Assembly (NCBI GenBank): GCA_941918925.1
Contig: OW799234.1
Location: 117,465,128 to 117,529,127, forward strand
Origin: Phyto melanocephala
Taxonomy: Eukaryota > Arthropoda > Insecta > Diptera > Rhinophoridae
DNA: 64,000 bases
Direction: 5' to 3'
The position numbers were made by a program, and so were the translations under genes. Position 1 is the first letter of the stretch; the number at the start of each line of letters is the position of its first letter. Of the stretch, positions 22,200 through 32,810 are shown piece by piece. Below the pieces are notes generated by a model. It saw only the letters and a program-made list of their open reading frames with translations. It had not been told where the DNA came from and ran no database searches.

Positions 22200-22395
22200 A
22201 TTTGATTTATTTATATTTTATTTATATTTCTTTTATGATCGTGGCCCTGCCCACTTTTCTAATCACAAAATTATATAGTAATGACAGCTCATTATGTGTG
22301 CAAAGTTTGAGTCCGATCGGTTTTAGGAGTTTATCGCTAACACACACACAAACACGCACACAGAATTTCACTTTTATAAATATAGATATATTATA
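22200..22395 (+). repeat. single-unit copy of the 122-bp repeat family
   Basis: Contains TCGTGGCCCTGCCCACTTTT, ATGACAGCTCATTATGTGTG, GCAAAGTTTGAGTCCGATCG, then an AC-rich microsatellite and AGAATTTCACTTTTATAAAT. This is the 3' part of the repeat found with six units at 42139-43023. Confidence 0.75.
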
Positions 22396-23798
22396 TATGT
22401 ATGTATATAAAAGATAGATAAATAAAATGGAAGCAAAAAAGAAAATTTTAAAGAAAGCTGTTATGTCTAGAAAACTATTAGCCACATCAAAACTATGGGA
22501 TGCGACGAAATTGTGTTTAGAGGGTTTGCTGGCTGCACTAGTCCTATTTTCTTGCACTTTTTCTATTTTCTGGTAATTTAAAAAACAATGATATTATTTG
22601 CATACATTTCTTATAAATTTACAATATTATTTCAATTATGACTTACTTTCTGCCTCCATTAATAAAATAATTATAATTTTCTATACAAAATTTTATATTT
22701 CAAAATGTTCACCGCTAAAAATCAAAACATTAATTTAAATAAAAAAGCACGAAAAAGAATTGTCAAATCAAATTAACAATATGTCGTAGAAACAGGGTAA
22801 TTCACCTAAGTAATTTAAAGAGCGAACCAAATAATTTAATGTGTCGTGGAAACATGCTATAATGTTCGATTTATCGAATTAAAATGTTGAGCTAAATCTT
22901 TTAAGTCGTTGTTTCGATCGTCATTATATTTGTGCGCTGACCATTCGATTTTTCACTTGCTATACACCTGCATTATATCATATGTTTGTGTTATTTTTGT
23001 TGTACACCATTAAATTTTTGATTTACTAATGACATTCGGTCTCTCTCTCCCTGTTTAGAGTAGAAATTTTGTTTTATAGGTGACAAAACAAAAAAGTTAC
23101 AGGCAAAAAACGATTCTTCTTCAACCACCTTGAAGGCAAAACCACGTTTGGTCAGCTAGGTCAGCTAGGTCAGCTATTATTTTTATAAAAATAAAACAGA
23201 TACCACATCAATAGCCATTTCTACTTACAAAAATCATGTGATGTATGAAAATATGTATGAATGTGCTGGTAATGTGGCTGCGTTGGCATCTAAGCCTGCC
23301 TTTAAGGCAAAAAACAAGCTCAAATGAATAGAAATGCATGTACACACAAGCATAAATGCTTATATTCGAATAATTTAATATTTTAATGAACGCAGTGTAA
23401 AAGTCTCACTCATAGTATCGTATTTTTGAAATTTGTGAAATTTTGTTGTTTTGTTTTGTTTTACTATATACTAGCAGCTATAGCAACATGATCAAATAAA
23501 AGAGTGACTGTAGAGATGAACTTTTATACCGGTACTAAATAAAGAAAAATAGAAAATGGTTGTGGGAAATGACAAAAAGTAATGTTGACATAGATTTTGT
23601 TGTTAACGTTTAATATTCAAAAATCAACAAATTTGCAAAACACATACTCACACATACATATGTTACACAAATTATACTACAAACAATAAGTTGACAGTTT
23701 AAAAGAACAGTTTCAACAATGAAACGGCAAAAAAGTGTTGTTTAAGCAAATTCATTGGTACCCTAGATTATTGTTAGAAAGTTAATTAAGACTTAACC
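22396..23798. other. no gene seen; one 10-bp tandem
   Basis: AT-rich DNA. GGTCAGCTA is repeated three times at about 23151-23177. Otherwise no structure recognised. Confidence 0.4.
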
Positions 23799-24025
23799 CG
23801 AGGTGACTTGGTGGACTAGTCAGTAGTGAGCTGGTCCGTGGTTTGGGGGTTGCGGGTTTGATTCCCGCCAGAGACTCTGGACTGGTCTGCTTATCTTTCT
23901 CTTCTATTCTCTTTCTATTCTAACTATTCTATTCATATGGAGCGGACAACATGCCAATTGGGCATAAGTGTATACCCCTCGTGGGTTTAGGCTTTTAGTT
24001 CACCACTTTTCAACCTAACCTAACC
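23799..24025 (+). mobile_element. tRNA-derived SINE, copy 2 (second subfamily)
   Basis: The tRNA-like head has TGGACTAGTCAG and GGGTTTGATTCCCG (B box with one change), continues through AGAGACTCTGGACTGGTCTG and ends in CCTAACCTAACC. The head and tail match the minus-strand SINEs at 13997 and 27987, but the body (GCGGACAACATGCC to GTTCACCACTTTTC) is different, indicating a second subfamily. Target duplication is not clear (imperfect AGACTTAACC and AAACTAACC). Confidence 0.75.
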
Positions 24026-24840
24026 AAAACTAACCTATTCAAAAAATAGTGCAGTTAAGAAAAAGCTTTAAGTAAAGATCATTGGTATAATTTAACAAAA
24101 TTACAGAAGCTTTGTAATGGGTTTATAAATCAAATTTCTTTTGGAAAACCGTTAAAAACCGTAATGTTTCTGAACAAGAAAGTTTATATATGAAAAATAA
24201 ATTCATTTTCTATGCATTAAGCATTCACTGAAACCGCTGCATAATACTTTTCGAAATTGTATGCAAAATTTTCTTTCCCTTATGATTGTAATCTCTGGGA
24301 AACCGCTCAGGTTGCTGCAGATTTATCTCATAATCAAACATTTGCAAGTCACTGTAGAAATATTGGCTTCAAAAGATCCTGAAACTGTTTTGGTAGCGTT
24401 GTATAGAAAAATAAAAAAATTCTCTAAAGATTGGGGTCGAAAAGCAATGGTTTTAAAGTCTAAAGTCCGTACCACGTTGTTTCCAGTCAGCACATTCTTT
24501 ATATTCTTTTATACTTTATACGTCTTCTGCATTTCAAGATACATGCCACACATATTGGCACTAAATAGCACAATTTAAGGGAGAGCACTCCTTTTTTAAG
24601 AAAAAGAATATCTTTATCCCGGACATTCAAGTTCGCCGCCCATAACGCTTTTAAAAGTAAAAAGTAAACATTGAAAACTACATTGATTCAACTTTTTTTA
24701 TTAGAAAAACGAATAAGTTTTCTTATATTTGCACAATTTTTAAATTTATCATAATAAACACTTATATGAAACCATAATAACTCTTTCAAAAATTACAAAC
24801 TGTAGCATGCAAAAAGTCAAAAACACCTACTTAATAATAC
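24026..24840. other. unassigned DNA with a short coding-like trace
   Basis: At about 24272-24382 one plus frame reads LWETAQVAADLSHNQTFASH followed by CRNIGFKRS and a stop. This looks protein-like, but I cannot place it in a family and it is flanked by stops. It may be a relic of an element or gene. Confidence 0.25.
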
Positions 24841-25250
24841 CCCAGCAAAAATTGCTGCATACCCGGAAGCAGGTTTGTAAGGGAGAGATAAATGTACTCT
24901 CCTTTCCCAACCTGCTTCAGGAAGGCATGCTTTTTATATAAGATGTCCCACTTGGCAGGGCTCTTTGATGCTCTAATTATTTGCTATTTTCACACATGGT
25001 TAATGCAGTAATATCATGTCTCCTTTATGTGTTTTTAAGAACTACAGTAAAGAGAGGTAATCATTCGCTTACATTCCTGCATCCTCGTAAGCGAGAGAAG
25101 TTGCAGTAAGTTATTTTGTAAAAAATTAAATATATTTAATAGAAATTTCTGACTTCCATTTATAGATCCCTCGAATACGCTCTAATATTGCGCTATAAGA
25201 AGGCATAATTTTTTTTTACTGCTACCGGTACAAAATAAATTTTTGCTGGG
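24841..25250. mobile_element. MITE with CCCAGCAAAAATT ends
   Basis: Left end CCCAGCAAAAATTGCTGC and right end AAATAAATTTTTGCTGGG form 13-bp inverted termini around a 410-bp non-coding body. No convincing target duplication is visible, so the superfamily is left open. Confidence 0.65.
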
Positions 25251-25790
25251 ACGTATGTATCAATACGAATTTTTTTCCCATATTTCCTAAAATCTTTGCA
25301 TTATGAAAGTACGATGCCTACTACTAACAATAACATAGCATTAACAAATTTCAGTAGTCAGTCAAAAAGTCAGTCACTTTAATAATAATAACAACAGTAT
25401 TTAGAATACAAATTCATAGTTTTCGTTCAAATATAAATATTGAACGAAATAATAGTAAAAGTATCATTATGGCCATCAGCATTAACGAACGTCAGTGTTG
25501 ACGGTCGCCAGCGGATAGAAGTAAGCTACTCATATATGAATATGTAAATGTATATACATATGGATGTGTGTGTCTATATGGGCGTAATATGTTGAAAATG
25601 AGTTGCAAAATTTGCATTTAAATTAAAACGTGAAAAAAATTATAAAACACAACAACATTGATGAAAAACTAATGCCGGGAATCATGCACACACAAGTTTT
25701 CATTTATGCGCTAGGAATTTGTACGAGGGCTATTAAAGTTGACAAGAATTATTTGGTTGTGAAATTTATGGTAAATAATTTGTGGACCCT
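25251..25790. other. no gene seen
   Basis: AT-rich DNA without assignable features. Confidence 0.4.
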
Positions 25791-26320
25791 TTTTATACCC
25801 ACAACCAAAAAAAAAATTGGTGCGGGTATATTAATTTTGTCATTCCGTTTGTAACACATCGAAATATTCATTTTAGATCCCATAGAGTATATATTTTCTG
25901 AATCGAAGTTTAATTTTAAGACGATATAGCTATGGCCGTCTATCTGTCCGTCTGTCTGTCCGTCTTTTTATATGTCCGTCTGTTGAAAGCACGATAGAGG
26001 TCTTACCGAAAGAACTAAGGGGCTAAAATTATTATACAAATTATTATAGCTTGTAGTGCAAGAGTAGGTCAAAAAAACCATGTCCTTTCTACATCGAATA
26101 AAATCCGTTTGTATCCAAACGCATTAAAGTAGAGCCATGAAAATTCGAATGTATATTTCTCGAGTAAACAAAATATTTTTCCTTGAAAATTTCAAAAATC
26201 TATGAATTACGAAAGGAATTCTATCGTCCATAGTCTTATGAAATTTTTGTGTTGAGAAAATTTTCTAAAATTGTTTGTAAAGAATTGTCTGTTCAAAAAG
26301 TTGTAAACCAATTCGAAGTT
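25791..26320 (+). repeat. DINE-1-like Helitron, 5' half
   Basis: TTTTTATACCCACAACCAAA, TTTGTCATTCCGTTTGTAAC, a CCGTCTGTCTGTCCGTC block and GTTGAAAGCACGATAGAGGT are all present. The sequence becomes unrecognisable near 26310, before the tandem array. Confidence 0.75.
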
Positions 26321-26560
26321 AAAACAAGGAAGAGCACTATATTTGGCTGTGCCGAATCTTTTATACCCACCACCAATTTTTAGTACTTTTTATAGTAGAA
26401 AGTTTATTATTTTGTTATTAACAGTAATCGCTATGGAATAATCTCTTTATACTAAAATATGTATCACTTTCTTTGTGTAACTTTGATATGCTATTAAAAT
26501 ATTTTCATGAGTTTAGGCTTTAAATAAAGTTATTCTACATTAGGAGTGGTAAATTCAACT
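26321..26560 (-). repeat. DINE-1-like Helitron, 3' end, no mariner insert
   Basis: Reverse-orientation terminus: AACAAGGAAGAGCACTATAT, TTGGCTGTGCCGAATC, TATACCCACCACCAATTTTT, then CTTTCTTTGTGTAACTTTGA. The last stretch (26466-26485) is the uninterrupted site that holds a mariner insert in the copies at 20142 and 47007. It faces the 5' half at 25791-26320. Confidence 0.75.
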
Positions 26561-27963
26561 TAGATAATTTATTATTATTTAATATTATTTATTTAGTTAT
26601 TTTTTTGAAAAATTTTTGTCCATACAGAAGTAATATGAATATAAGTCTAACGTTAAATCAAATATATTATCTTGAAGCCTATAATTACAAATTAATTTAA
26701 ATTTTGTCTGACTTTGGCTCAAAACTATCCTCGTATAAATACAATTTTATAAAAAAAAGCGCAGTTCCTACTTATGTTTATTTCATGAATTTTTACCACA
26801 TATGAGTGGAACGAGTTTTAAATAGGCTCAATACATTTGTTCTTTTTTCCACTAATGTTAATACATTTTGTACCTTAGTACACACTGAAGCATAAACACA
26901 CAGAATATATACATATATACCCACATAGAAAAAAACTTAGAAGCATAAAAATAAATGTAAAAATTTTTAACGATTAGTTGCGTTAGTGTAAAATGGCGTA
27001 GAGAGGCTGATGATTTTTTTTTCTCTCTAAACATTTGTTATGCCAAAGTTGTTGCTTGTGAAGCTGATTTAGATGTTGGTGATGAGACGAGCTGCTATTG
27101 CTGCCACCAATGCTGATGCATACCATCACGGAAGTGGTTCTTTTTACATATCAAAGTTTGTGGTTTTATCTATAAAATCATGTAGGGAATTAAGTTTGTT
27201 CCTTTTCATTTCGTTTTTTTTTCAACGCCATTTTCTGTTTGTTAGCTTTTCGCATATTTTATGAGAAATCATTGAATTTGTAATTATTTATGTGCTGAAA
27301 TGTTAAACCATAAAAAAACACACACACAACATACATTTTCTAAGTGGAAATAACCACAGCAGGTAGAATGCATATTAAATGCTGAATTTTATTTTCCAAA
27401 GTAATAAGCTGTACTGTTTACGGTGGAATTTGAAATTTTAAAGCCGCAAACATATTTGTTTTTTTAGTGTAAATTTTAGGTAGAATGTATTCTTTGTGAA
27501 CGTTTGAAATTGTAAGGTGATAATTTTCTATCAGAAAAAATAGATCCCTGTTAGTATAAGTATGCTAGGCATATTTCTGTGGTTAAAAAGTATTACCTTC
27601 ACGTAAATATTTACCTATTTTAAAAAATTTTTACGTGAAGTAATAGCAAACATTATCGTTTGGACAACCTGTTTTTACCTTTAATTTAACTTAAAATGGG
27701 GAAACTGATATGCTATTATAAAATTTCACGACCTATACTAGTCTTTACTTTAAAGCAAAGCAATTTATAAAAATCATCACAAAAGTTTAAGTGCTTTCCT
27801 GAAAAACAGAGATATGTATTTTTTCATTATTGCCACAGATAGGTTTGGTATATAAATGGTTTTTAAACAGGCATGCTACAAAAGTAGACCGATAGGGATA
27901 GCAAACGGCGCCATATTCTTTACCGCTCTTTCTACATTTCTCTTCAGTAAGGTTAGCCATTTC
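26561..27963. other. no gene seen; small hairpin
   Basis: AT-rich DNA. TATTACCTTCACGTAAA (27591-27607) pairs with TTTACGTGAAGTAATA (27630-27645), a modest hairpin of unknown meaning. Confidence 0.4.
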
Positions 27964-29088
27964 ATGATGGAAAGATATACGAGCCAGGTTAGGTTAGGTA
28001 GAACAGGCAGCTGTTGTGCAGCTCACTTGGGTCCATTATATTGATCCCTTTGTGATACCTGAATAGAAAAGTAAGAATAGAATAGAAAGAAAGCAGACAA
28101 GTCCAGAGTCTCCAGCGGGAATCGATCCCGCAACCCCCAAACTAGCAGAACAGCATACTGCTGACTAGTCCATCGGGGCACCCTAATACGAGCCAACGAG
28201 TCGAAATTTTTAAAATTTACTACCGAAATTCGGAGCATAGCCTCAACGTTAAGAGCACTACGTCCAATTTATGGTCATTATAATCGTTCTACGAGATCAA
28301 CAATTGAGTGTCTAGTTGAAAAGTTTTATTCCACAGGCACAGTACAAAATGTTCCCGTGCCAGTGAGACCAAGAAGTGCCCGTAGTGTCGAGATAATTGC
28401 TGCCGCTGAGGCTTCAGTTGCATAAAGCCCAAATGTGTCTCTCACACGTAGTTCCCAAGCGTTTGGCATCTCTGTGACGTCGTTGTGGCGAATTTTGCTA
28501 AAAGATCTTGGCCTACATCCTTGCAAGATCAAATTGATGCAAGAACTAAAGCCGCTTGACCACCAGAAGCGTCGTATGTTCGTGGATTGGGGTGAGCTAC
28601 AACTTGAAAATGATTCGGATTTTCATCGAAAAACCATCTTCAGCGATGAGGCTCAATTCTGGCTGAATGGCTTCGTCAATAAGCAAAATATGCGTTATTG
28701 GTCAGTCAGCAATCCACACGTACTCCATGATCCATTATTACATCCTGAAAAATTACGGTTTGGTTCGGTGATCAGGACCGGCACGTTACTGTGAATGGAA
28801 ATCGCTATCGTTCAACGATAACAATATATTTTAGCCCCGCTGTGATGATATGGACTTGGAGGACATGTGTTTCCAACAGAACGGCGCCACCAGCCACACA
28901 GCGAATGTCACAATCATTTTATTGGCAACCAAGTTTGGAGAACGTGTTATTTCAAGAAATGGTTCAATCGATTTTATTTATGCTTGAAAACCTTCGAAAA
29001 TTGGGTTCAGCGTCTGGACTTCTGCAAGCGTACCCGTGTTGGCCATGCAAAAGAAATCGAGTTCCATACATAATGGAATCGAACGTAC
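27964..29088 (+). pseudogene. mariner-like transposase split by a SINE
   Basis: If the SINE at 27987-28185 and one copy of its target duplication are ignored, the frame opens MMERYTSQRVEIFKIYYRNS, a typical mariner N-terminus. It continues STLRALRPIYGHYNRSTRST (helix-turn-helix), then a stop after EASVA. Next come SLWRILLKDLGLHPCKI and IFSDEAQFWLNGFVNKQNM with the first catalytic aspartate. After a frameshift, FQQNGATSHTANVTI has asparagine where the second aspartate should be. A stop and an internal deletion follow, and the C-terminal block ENWVQRLDFCKRTRVGHAKE closes the gene. Transposition would need the two lost aspartates, so this copy is dead. It belongs to the same broad Tc1/mariner group as the fragments at 10905, 16590, 38138, 39930 and 48718. 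Confidence 0.85.
27987..28185 (-). mobile_element. tRNA-derived SINE, copy 3, inside mariner gene
   Basis: Minus-strand tRNA-like head with TGGACTAGTCAGCAG and a B-box-like GGGATCGATTCCC, and a CCTAACCTAACC tail at the plus-strand left end. A perfect 10-bp target duplication ATACGAGCCA (27977-27986, 28186-28195) proves insertion. It is nearly identical in body to the copy at 13997-14187. It landed in about the seventh codon of the mariner transposase. Confidence 0.9.
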
Positions 29089-29105
29089 TTTCACAGGAAT
29101 AAAGA

Positions 29106-29711
29106 ATTTCATTGATATCCAAAACCGTTTTTGTTTTATTTCAGAAAAAATTTTGTTGCGCTCTTGAAAATCTTGAAAATCCTTTATATTTTTTAAGGAG
29201 CTTCATCCTAATAAAAGAACTGCAATACCAAAAAGTGCGTTTAGAATCGCTAATTCGTTACCAATTTATTTAGTGATTTTGTAACGAGTATAAAGTTATG
29301 GCCCCTTTTAAAGGTACTTAGTACTCCGAAGTAATGACTCGGAAATTCAAAAAATGGCTAAGATACAGTTCTGTTATAATACACTAACAAATTTTTCAAA
29401 TTTTTTTAAAGTGCAAACTTTATCCACTTACTGTATTGCATACATGGATATTCTATAATGGTTTTCACACAAAAGCATAACAAAGTATGTCTTTTGTACT
29501 GATTATTATTAAAGTAGTAAAAAAAGAACAATTATTAATGATACTAACTAATAGTGTTACGTTATTTCGTCCCTACTTTTGACTAAGGAGTGAGATCGAA
29601 AAAATATTAACCTACATATTCAAAATTTAATAACTCAGAAATGATTAATTTTGGAGTTTTGATTTTTTTTACATTTATTTGCCTAATATTACAGATTACA
29701 GAAACATGTAA
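29106..29711. other. no gene seen
   Basis: The first 60 bases are probably the mariner 3' untranslated region; the rest is AT-rich DNA without features. Confidence 0.4.
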
Positions 29712-32700
29712 CTTATTTATTTATTTATTTATTAACAATTAACTTACAATTAAAATATATAAGCTAATTTAATAATACCAGCAATAGCAACAAAGGCCTT
29801 CAGCTTAAATTACAAATGTATATACTGATTAATATAAAAAATTAGTCTCAATATGTTATAGCTTGTATAATAATACTAGATAATTTTTCATATAAAAATA
29901 AAATAAATACAGACGAGTGTGTAGGTGTTTTATTTACTAAATTGAGTTGTATAACCTTGTTGATTTCAGGTAGTTAGATATTATAGAGATATTCTCTTCT
30001 GTTGGTTCACCAAGTATATCGATTGGGTTCTTGTTATTGAAATATTGGGATCTTTGGGTTTGATACAGCGGACAATCCATTAGAAAATGAGTTGGGTCGG
30101 TATGGTGCAGTATCAGACAGGTGCATGGTTGGATGGTTTGTAGGTTTAAAAAATGTCCGTGGGTAATTTTTGTGTGACCGAGTCTTAATCTTATAATTTT
30201 TATTTGGTCCTGTCTGTTAGAAATGGAGTTTTTACATAAACTGGATGATATTCCAAAATTATTTGGGTTTACTTTTTTGTACCAAGGTGATGTTCTTTGA
30301 TGTATTGCGTATTTAATTTTAAAATGTGTTGTTACATGTTTAAAAGAATCTTTGATATCATAATTTTCTGTAGTAATAAGCGGAGACTGTAAAGCGTATT
30401 TAGCTGCCGAATCAGCGAATTCATTTCCGGTAATACCGCAGTGGCTGGGGACCCATATCAATTTTATGTCCGGAGACCTTTTAATTATGGTGTTACGAAT
30501 TTTTGTTGCATAAGTGTTCTTGTTGGTAATGTTTAAAATAGCTTTAACAGAGGAAAGAGAGTCAGTACATATAGCAAATTGTCCTTTTTTACTTGTAATA
30601 TATTCTGCAGCTTTTGTTAAAGCTATTAATTCAGCAGTAAATATAGAAGTGTGTTGTGGAAGATTTCCTACCTGAATAATATTTTTTTCTGTTGTCACGC
30701 TATAACCTGTATTGTCATTATTTTTGGAGCCATCTGTGTATATGAAATTATGGCTTTTGTGTTTTAGCTTTAAATCCTTAAAAATGTTGTTTAATTGAGC
30801 AGGATTAAGATCATTTTTAGCAAATTGATGGATTGATAGGTCGATACAGTTTTGGTTGAGGAACCACGGGGGAAAGTGTTTAGCCCTGGTTCTTAATGGT
30901 GTAAGTAGTATACTAAGATCATCACATAGGGTTTTTATTTGAGAAGTAGTAGATGGCATCCTAGCTTTTTTTTTTTTTGATTTTTTAATTCTTGACATAA
31001 TTTGGTACAGAGGAGTTTTTGTATCATAAAAGCTTTTACATAATTTTGTAGTTATTATATCTCTTTGGCATTCCAGTGGCAAGATGTCGGCTTCGGCATA
31101 AAGATTGTGAATACGAGATGTTCGTAGTGCACCTAGGGAGCACCTTATGGCAGCATTAACAATTGTATTTACTTTACTGAGCAAAGACTTTGATATATAG
31201 CCATATATTGGTAGGCCGTAGTTTATTTTTGATAAAATGATACTTTTTACGATTCTTAAAAGTGTGGCGGTATTGCAGTTGAGTTTAAAGCTGGAAAGAC
31301 ATTTTATGACATTTAGTGGCTGCTGTAAAGATTGAACTAACTTTTCCACGTGTTCGTTCCATCTGTATCTCTTATTGATATATAGACCTAGTATTCTGAT
31401 GTTTGTAGCTTCTGTGAGTTGTATTTGGTCCGTTAAAATTTCGCAACGACAATTTTTTTTCCGGCATATATGGATATACTTGCATTTAGTTGTTGATAAT
31501 AACGCTCCTGAGTAATTTGCCCAATTAAAGATGTCTTCAAAGAGGCTATTAAGGTCTAAAACTGGATCTTTTGATTTACCAGATTTTATAATTAGGTTGA
31601 AATCGTCTGCGTAAGATGTAAAATCAATATTTCGGTGGATAGAGATAACTTTACATAGCTTGTTATAAGCAATAAGGAACAAAATGACAGAGAGGGGTGA
31701 TCCTTGTGGGATGCCGTTAAAAAGTGGGTAAGAGTTGGAAAAGGTAGATCCAATTCTTACTTTAAATTTTCGATTTTTCATGAAATTGATTACATAATTA
31801 ATAATTCTAGAGCCAACTCTCCAATTTATAAGCTGATCTATTATGGTGTGTATTCCAATTCTATCAAACGCTTTTGAAAAATCTAAAGATACGATTGTAA
31901 CATGCTTCCGCATAGACAAAGAATCCATAATCTGGTGGTCTAAATAAAGTAAATTGTCAATAATAGATTTTCCTTTTGTAAAGCCAAATTGCCTACTGTC
32001 TAGTAGGTCATATGTTGTTGCGAACCACCACAACCGGTTAGCAACCATTTTGTCTAATACCTTAGATAGGCAAGGGTTAAGAGAAATAGGGCGGTATGAG
32101 TTCATGTTGGTTTTGTCTCCTCCTTTCTTATAAATAGGTATTGTAATGCTTGTTTTAAATTGCTGTGGAATATATGAGTTCCAAATATTATTATATAGGT
32201 TCAGTAAGCGTGTTTTTAATGCGGATGGGAGTTGCTTTATCATCGGGTAAGAAAGTCTATCCAGACCTGGTGTTTTGCCTTTAAGTTTTTTTAATACTGA
32301 ATTTAGTTCCAATATATTAAAATCTGTTTCTATTTCAACAGCTCTCTGGCTAGGTACATTTGTTGGTAATATCGATAGCCAGTTTGACTTTTCCCTTGCG
32401 AATTCGTTGGAGAAGTTGGTGTCTGAGGAATTTCGTGACCAATATTTTCCGAATTCGGATGCGATTTCTTGTCTATTTGTTAATATATAATCGGAAGGTA
32501 TTTGTGGGGCAATTCCATGAATGGTTGATGAAGATTTGTATCCTGTGAATGACCTTATATTTGTCCAAATGTTTTCTATTCTAGTATGTGGGTTGATACT
32601 GGAAGTGAGGTTAAAGATGGCCTCCTTCTTGAACATGTAACTTTTATACTTCTAATCACTACTTATGAACTCATGAAGCTTTTTTGATAACTCTTTTATT

Positions 32701-32810
32701 AGAGATTTGATTGTTGTAACTGTTTTTGGAATATTTAAGCTATCCCTCTTTAAAATCTTCCATATTGTGGAGAAACTTTTCTGTGTTCTTCAGTTCTTTA
32801 TTCACAGGAG
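29712..32810 (-). mobile_element. I-clade-like non-LTR retrotransposon, 5'-truncated
   Basis: The minus strand carries the C-terminal portion of ORF2, a 3' untranslated region of about 200 bp, and a tail of TAAA repeats (29712-29734), comparable to the TAA-rich tails of I elements. Upstream of the main frame, in-frame protein-like sequence (QKSFSTIWKILKRDS, LIKELSKKLHEFISSD) is interrupted by TAG just before the ATG and by TGA further up. The endonuclease and ORF1 are absent. Confidence 0.8.
29937..32636 (-). CDS. ORF2 fragment: reverse transcriptase plus RNase H
   Basis: 899 codons without a stop. Reverse transcriptase motifs run in order: YRPISLNPCLSKVLDKM (about 180-197), FGFTKGKSIIDNL, VSLDFSKAFD with D252, NGIPQGSPLSVILF (308-320) and YADD (342-345). 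An RNase H domain follows with all four acidic residues: D635 in YTDGSK, E669 in TAELIAL, D692 in CTDSLSS and D742 in NEFADSAAK, plus H732 in WVPSHCG. The C-terminus has a cysteine/histidine cluster (CTC at 838-840, H850, C855). This architecture is typical of the I clade and its relatives, not of Jockey. It would copy the element's RNA into chromosomal DNA. The true ORF2 starts further upstream and included an endonuclease. Here the ATG follows an in-frame TAG (32646-32648), so the product, if made, would lack target cleavage. Long intact frame, therefore fairly young. Confidence 0.88.
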   Translation of the reverse strand: MFKKEAIFNLTSSINPHTRIENIWTNIRSFTGYKSSSTIHGIAPQIPSDYILTNRQEIASEFGKYWSRNSSDTNFSNEFAREKSNWLSILPTNVPSQRAVEIETDFNILELNSVLKKLKGKTPGLDRLSYPMIKQLPSALKTRLLNLYNNIWNSYIPQQFKTSITIPIYKKGGDKTNMNSYRPISLNPCLSKVLDKMVANRLWWFATTYDLLDSRQFGFTKGKSIIDNLLYLDHQIMDSLSMRKHVTIVSLDFSKAFDRIGIHTIIDQLINWRVGSRIINYVINFMKNRKFKVRIGSTFSNSYPLFNGIPQGSPLSVILFLIAYNKLCKVISIHRNIDFTSYADDFNLIIKSGKSKDPVLDLNSLFEDIFNWANYSGALLSTTKCKYIHICRKKNCRCEILTDQIQLTEATNIRILGLYINKRYRWNEHVEKLVQSLQQPLNVIKCLSSFKLNCNTATLLRIVKSIILSKINYGLPIYGYISKSLLSKVNTIVNAAIRCSLGALRTSRIHNLYAEADILPLECQRDIITTKLCKSFYDTKTPLYQIMSRIKKSKKKKARMPSTTSQIKTLCDDLSILLTPLRTRAKHFPPWFLNQNCIDLSIHQFAKNDLNPAQLNNIFKDLKLKHKSHNFIYTDGSKNNDNTGYSVTTEKNIIQVGNLPQHTSIFTAELIALTKAAEYITSKKGQFAICTDSLSSVKAILNITNKNTYATKIRNTIIKRSPDIKLIWVPSHCGITGNEFADSAAKYALQSPLITTENYDIKDSFKHVTTHFKIKYAIHQRTSPWYKKVNPNNFGISSSLCKNSISNRQDQIKIIRLRLGHTKITHGHFLNLQTIQPCTCLILHHTDPTHFLMDCPLYQTQRSQYFNNKNPIDILGEPTEENISIISNYLKSTRLYNSI

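Noticed and set aside
23799..23890. functional tRNA gene on the plus strand
   Set aside because: Same SINE head; it continues into SINE body and tail.
27073..27264. 63-codon frame starting MLVMRRAAIAATNAD
   Set aside because: Short, no homology, flanked by AT-rich DNA.
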